Origin: Spirogloea muscicola
Taxonomy: Eukaryota; Streptophyta; Zygnematophyceae; Spirogloeales; Spirogloeaceae
Direction of reading: 5' to 3'
Assembly (NCBI GenBank): GCA_009602725.1
Contig: WELB01000074.1
Span: 562,757 to 588,026 of the forward strand
DNA length: 25,270 nucleotides
Within the stretch, counting starts at the first letter, position 1. The number at the start of each line of letters is the position of its first letter. A model generated the notes under the pieces. It did not search any database. It was given only the letters and a program-made list of their open reading frames with translations, and had not been told where the DNA came from. Shown in pieces: positions 20,525-25,270 of the stretch. A program made the translations under genes and the position numbers.

Positions 20525-21092
20525 ACAACTGACTGCATCGACTCCGCCAACCCCACCAGATCGGCGTCGTTCGCAGGGCACGCGGTCGGCCAGGCGGCCA
20601 GGGGCAAGGAGCGAAAATACGCTGATCACCCGGTGGGGGATGAATTCGCGGCCCTGGCGATGGATGTACACGGGGCTTTCGGCAGCCGCTGGCTGGATCT
20701 CATTCAGCGGCTTGCCCGCCAGGCCATTGACCGGCGGCCGGGTCTGCCAGGGGCGATGCCCGGCTTCAACGCCGCCGGTTCTCTCGCACAAGTCTTTCGC
20801 ATGCGCCTGGCCGTATCGCTTCAACGCTCCCTTGCCCACGCCGTCCATACGCGCGCAGGCCGTGCTATGGCCGCCGCCTCTGGGTCTCGGCGGAGTGCCT
20901 CTTTCCCTGCAGCGAGCTACTCAGACCTGATGTTGCTCACTCGTGGGTACTGAGCTTTCCTCTGCATCGTTTCTGTGTTCTGCAGTGTTTTGTAGTTTCT
21001 CCGGCTCCTCTTTCTTTGGCTTTGGACATTGTCCATTCTTTTTTGGGCTGGCTTTGCCAGCCCCTCTTCTCTATGGGCGCGCATCCTTCTTC
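20525..21092 (+). mobile_element. LINE copy, best-preserved C-terminal domain, plus 3' UTR
   Basis: An uninterrupted frame runs from 20525 to the TGA at 20951-20953 (about 142 residues). Blocks in order: DSANPTRSASFAGHAVGQAA, RGKERKYADHPVGDEF, ALAMDVHGAFGSRW, RMRLAVSLQRSLAHAVH, RAGRAMAAASGSR, SYSDLMLLTRGY. This is the part that follows the RT in LINE polyproteins (conserved NPTR/DPT, K--KY-DHP, A(M/V)(D/E)--G--G). The RT itself is missing. The 3' UTR carries the hairpin 21045-21063 and ends TTCTTCTTAG at about 21096. The fragment directly abuts another truncated copy on its left and an inverted copy on its right. Confidence 0.75.
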
Positions 21093-21700
21093 TTAGTACC
21101 CCCGGGTCAGCAGTAGGAAGTCAGATGAGCTGAGGGGAGGAAGAGCAATCCCGCTGCGCAAGCCAGAGGCTGCTGCAAGGGTGCGACCGGCGCGGAGGTG
21201 CAAAGCAAGCGCTTGGGAGCGCTGGAGGGACATAGACAATCGCATGCGGTAGTAGGACACAAGACCCAAAGGCACCGAGCCTCCAGGAAGTGCTGCACCC
21301 TGTTCCCGGCGCCGCTGGTCAGCTTGAGATGGCAGCAGCGACAAAAACGAGGACCACCGACCCCCGTAACACCCATGGATGTCCATGGCCAGGAAAGGTA
21401 TCACCCGCCGGGTGGTCCTTGTACTTGTGCAACTTCTTCTGTTCGGCCACCTTCACGGCATAGCCTGTCTCAGAAGTTATGGGGCCCTTCTTTCTATGGG
21501 CGCGCACTTCTCTCTTTCTTCCGGACGATGTCGGTGAGGACGACGTCCATGAGGAGCCGCTTGCCACCTCCCAGGGGGACGCCAACCAGATCGACGCGCC
21601 TCGTCGCCGCGGCGCCCCGGGGCAGGAGAGCCCCGGGGCGCCGGAGCCAAGTCCCTGTACCTACTGCCTTGACCCCCCCCCTTGGAGAGAGGCCATCTGT
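21093..21700 (-). mobile_element. LINE copy in inverted orientation, frame-broken
   Basis: Read on the minus strand from about 21700: RRVDLVGVPLGGGKRLLMDV and VLTDIV, a disturbed stretch, then SETGYAVKVAEQKKLHKYKD and HPAGDTF. A one-base frame change at about 21390 follows, then MDIHGCYGGRWSSFLSLL, YYRMRLSMSLQRSQALALH, RAGRTLAAASGLR, SSSDFLLLTRGY and TAA at 21093-21095. It reaches further upstream than the other copies. There is no 3' UTR of its own: the stop codon overlaps the 3' end of the plus-strand copy. The disturbed stretch (about 21480-21525) contains a plus-strand piece resembling a LINE 3' tip. Confidence 0.7.
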
Positions 21701-22193
21701 CCGCAAGTCCCCTCGTTGGAGAAAGGCCTTAGCGTCGCCGTTGCCGTAGCCGCCGCCAAGGGTTTGCAAGGGTTTGGCGCGCGATGAGAAAGGGTACGCG
21801 CTTAAGGCCAGGACGGTCAGGGGGCCGAAGCGGTGAGAGGTCCCCAGGCGGGGGTGAGCACGCAGCGGCGCAGGAGGCGCACGCGAGAGAGGGGGAGGCG
21901 AGGAGATGGCTTTTGATCCGCCTTGTGACTTGTACTTGCGCAGAGATCCGCGTCGGAGGTCTGCGGCAGAGACCGAGGGCGAGTCTAGAGCGTTGGGGAC
22001 TGCTGTCGTTTGCTTTAGAGCAAGGGGCTCCTAGCGAGCTAGCTGGATGCCAGTATTAGCGGGATGAAGGACGGGCCAGCTAAGGCTACCCATCCAAAAA
22101 ATGATGGCCGCCAATGGGGCAGCCTCAGCAACATCAAGGGCAAAAGCAGCAATCGGCTGGTGGCAATGGCAGCGGTGACAGAGGCGACAGACT
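21701..22193. other. Spacer between LINE cluster and ATIC, nothing recognised
   Basis: GC-rich to about 21900, then more balanced. It must hold the 3' UTR of ATIC (minus strand, just left of 22194). Open frames on both strands show no recognisable features. Confidence 0.4.
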
Positions 22194-25100
22194 TCAGTGG
22201 CGGAAGTGTCGTGTGCCCGTGAAGAGCATCGCGACCCCATATTGGTTGCAGCAATCGATTGCGTCCTGGTCTCGCAAGCTGCCGCCAGGTTGCGCAATCA
22301 CAGTCACCCCCGCCTTGCAGGCCTCCTCCACAGCGTCGCCCCACGCTGCGCCCAGCCAAAGAGCAGACATGGCCTGTTTATAATTCATTAAGTATAGTAC
22401 TTAGCATTTGTAAAAGTCTTAGATGTAGGCTTCAGCGTGTGGTCAGTGAGGCGGTGCTGCTCTTGCTCCCTTGAGAGGCGTCAAATGGCGGCAGTGGCTT
22501 GGGGTGGTGGTCACCAAAGGGAAAGAACGCGTCGCTGGCGAGCGCAGCCCCACGAGCAGCGTCGCCAGCCTTCTCCAGTGCAATCTGGCAGCTCTTGACG
22601 CGGTTCGGCTGACCGCTGCCCATGCCCAGCATCCTATTATCCTGCTCCCACAACGAAATTCCAACCGAAAGAATATGGCAGTGAGATACTATGGTTGCAG
22701 GAACTAGAGGATGATCTCATGGCATTGCACATAGCTCACGAACGCCTGCCTGGCTTGCTACGTGCCGAGCGGCCACCACCGCACCTTGGCAATAGTGATG
22801 GCATTGCTCTTCACGTGCTTGACACAGAGCCATGCAAACTTGGCGTCAGCCACCTCCGCTGTCGTTGGCACCTTTGTGGTCACCACCTTAAAATTCAGGT
22901 CGTCCGGCACAAGGTCGTCAGAGTCCTGCAGACAACGCAGAGCAGTCATTAGATTAGTGTCCACAATGCTGTCAATCAGAGAGCTGCAAATACCAGAGGA
23001 GAGAGACACAGGCACGTTGGCAACGCTTGACTGTAGGATTGCAACAACTTTCAAATATTACTCATTGATCAAACAATTGATTATGACTTGTTGCTGGAGA
23101 ATCTAGGAGGGAGGAGGGATATGGACGAGAGCAGAGGGGGATGGCTTGGGGGCACGCAGCCGTGCCTGCAGCAGCCAGCCGCCGGCGACTTGCCGAAGTG
23201 AGCGGCGGCCCTTGGCGCTCGGGCATGCCTCCAGGATGCGCAACGTCTTGGACTTGCCCTTAAGCACCTCCAGGCCACGTTCCGAGTACTTGGGCGCTAT
23301 CACGATCTCGTAGAACATGCGCGACTCGCCATCCGCTGGGCTCCGGAACTCACGAATCTCCCGTGCCAGGTCCTGCAAGTAAGGCCATGCTTAGTGAGAT
23401 AGAGCACCATTGTCACTGAAGCTGCGGCAGGTGACGCTGTGGCGGCGTTTGCCAAGAGCGGACCTCTGTGACTTCGGCATTGAATGCCACGATTCCGCCG
23501 AAGGCGCTGACCGGGTCGGCGGCCACAGCGAGGCGGTAAGCCTCAAGGAGGTCCGGCCTAGCCGCGACGCCGCACGGGTTGGTGTGCTTCACAATCACAC
23601 ATGCCGGCTCGTGAAACTCGGATGCGCAGTTCCATGCTGCGTCCGCGTCCAGGTAGTTGTTGTATGACATCTCCTTTGCAGGGCCAAAACATATTATCAG
23701 AGAAGTTAGCCTGACTGACATCTAGCCAAATGCAGCTCAGCTACATCATGTCAGAAACTCGACCAAGAGCTAGGTGTCTGCATGGCCAGACGAGTGATGC
23801 ACAGGTGCAGCACGCGCAGCCTACAGCAGCCGCTGCTGCTAGCAGCTGCCATAGGAGCGCGGCGCAGTCTCAAGGTGCAGCTGAGTGCAACCTTGCCATG
23901 GTGCTGGACTGCGGTGGCGACGCCGCCGGCGTTGTGGGCATCGAGGGATCCGTCGGTGTAGAACGCGGCCGACTGGTGCGGGTTCTCACCATAACGCAGG
24001 CCGGCGGCCAGCGTCAGCGGCACCGTGAGACTCGGTGGCGGCACCCATGCCGCCCCCTCGCTCTCCTCGCTGCCTGCCGGCCGCTGGCGCCGCAGTGGCC
24101 GCTGTCAATGTCGCTGCTGCCGGCTCCAGCGCCCAGTCAGGCCAGCGCTGGCGCTGATGCGAGTGGCGCCGCGGACCTGGCCGGCTCTGCTGCCACAGCC
24201 ACTCGGCGACGAGCGCGTCATATGACGCCGTGTGCTGGTAGGCCTTCCACGCCAGCTCCCGCCGGAAGCGATCGCTGGTGCTCACACTGCCCTCGTCGAT
24301 GGCGCCCTTGGCAGCCAGCACCTCCAAGGCTCGGCTGTAGTCAGCAGGGTCCACGACCACCAACACGTCCTCATGGTTCTGCAGCGGAGCGGGCAAGCAA
24401 GCAAGCACTTGCTGTGAGATACGTCACTCCTACACGCTTACACTTTGATCCGGGTCTCTATTTATCGGCTTAAAAGAGGTTTGGTCAGGCTAAAGAAGTC
24501 ATAAAGTCTCCATGGCTCAGATGAATTCCTAAGTAGGGGTTTATCAGAGACTCGGTGGCGGGACCTTGGCAGCGGCGCGAATCATGGCAGGCCCGCCGAT
24601 GTCGACGTTCTCGATGCCCTCCTCAAAGGAAGCGCCGCCGGGGCGCGTGACGGTGCGGAAGAACGGGTACAGATTGACGACCACGACGTCGATCGGCGCT
24701 GCACAACACACTCCAGCGAGTGCAGGGGCCTGTCAGAGGCGGCCTGGCCACTGAGAATGGCCGACAAAAGCTAGCCCAGCAACTAAATATCTACAGTTCC
24801 TGTCTCGTGCATGAGCTTTGTTAGACATTAGGATGGCAGGCGCCCACCAATGCCATGCTGCTCGATTGCGGCCATGTGGGCTGGTACCGAACGGCGCGCC
24901 AGGATGCCGCCGTGCACAGCCGGGTGAAGGGTCTTCACGCGGCCATCCAGCTGCAATTTGGTGAAGAGACAGTCCAAAGAAATCAGCAGGACATCAAGGT
25001 GACAGGATTCGAATCTAAGACCTGCCGTCTGCAATGCAGGGGCCGCCGCCGCTGCATCGGAACCTTGCCCGCAAGCTCGGCATTAGGGTTCGGGTTTAGG

Positions 25101-25270
25101 GTTTGGGCTTTAGGGCGGCGGCGGCTGACCATCTCGGGGAAGGATGTGAGCTGCTCCACCCGCGTGACGGGGAGGCCGGCGCCCTCGAGCGCCGCCGCCG
25201 TGCCGCCGGTCGACAGCAGCTCGAAGCTGCGGCGGGCGCGGCGCTGGTCACGCTGACGGCGGCGGCGGCG
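22194..25270 (-). CDS. ATIC: Bifunctional AICAR transformylase/IMP cyclohydrolase (5' end beyond window)
   Basis: Catalyses the last two steps of IMP synthesis: formyl transfer from 10-formyl-THF to AICAR, then ring closure. In plants it is usually plastid-targeted; the N-terminus is off the window, so targeting cannot be judged. Exons on the minus strand: ?-25130, 24950-24848, 24698-24565, 24378-24177, 24073-23892, 23673-23464, 23372-23166, 22925-22785, 22641-22515, 22345-22194. Phases agree throughout. Cyclohydrolase part: [52 protein letters not shown]. Transformylase part: [34 protein letters not shown] (catalytic Lys-His pair), [71 protein letters not shown], and the C-terminal TGTRHFRH. 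The exon ending WLLQ appears to use a GC donor. The first exon seen (SFELLSTGG onward) may begin at CGCAG near 25226. Confidence 0.97.
25083..25115 (+). repeat. Telomere-like (TTTAGGG-type) degenerate array in an ATIC intron
   Basis: Reads TTAGGG-TTCGGG-TTTAGGG-TTTGGGC-TTTAGGG, that is, about five plant-type telomere units, two of them altered. It lies inside the intron between the first two ATIC exons seen (25129-24951), 13 bases from the donor. Confidence 0.75.

Noticed and set aside
1-25270. CRISPR arrays, operons, Shine-Dalgarno sites or prophage genes
   Set aside because: No spaced direct repeats of that type; the window is eukaryotic nuclear DNA with spliced genes.

Overview
The window looks like nuclear DNA of a GC-rich green alga (Chlorophyta; lineage not resolvable from sequence alone). 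It has four multi-exon genes with short GT-AG introns of about 70-350 bp. Protein blocks of the dipeptidyl peptidase and purine genes follow the land-plant versions of these families more closely than the animal ones, as I recall them. Plant-type TTTAGGG-like DNA lies in one intron. Two single N bases sit beside simple repeats, as in a draft assembly.

Layout. 1-6876 is a gene-poor, repeat-rich arm. It holds degenerate pieces of one non-LTR (LINE-like) retrotransposon family, telomere-like repeats in inverted orientation, and several short open frames I cannot assign. 6877-10411 (minus) is a six-exon cytosolic DPP8/9-type dipeptidyl peptidase (S9 family). 10412-11301 is a divergent intergenic region shared with the next gene. 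11302-15092 (plus) is an eleven-exon condensin kleisin subunit, CAP-H. 15093-16868 is again filled with LINE tails and 3' ends in both orientations. 16869-19929 (plus) is a nine-exon, lysine-rich-tailed coiled-coil protein of unknown function, probably nuclear. 19930-22193 holds another LINE cluster. 22194-25270 (minus) is a bifunctional AICAR transformylase/IMP cyclohydrolase (ATIC/PurH) whose first exon(s) lie beyond the right edge.

The four host genes do not form a functional unit; they are ordinary housekeeping genes. DPP and CAP-H are divergent, and the coiled-coil gene and ATIC are convergent. The most distinctive content is the LINE family. At least eleven copies of its 3' end can be seen, each with the same small hairpin (GGGCTG...CAGCC), ending without poly(A). 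Eight remnants of its ORF are visible: seven of the C-terminal end, with a signature around AAASG-R and ending LLTRGY in the best copies, and one internal piece. All copies are truncated, frame-broken or nested in each other.
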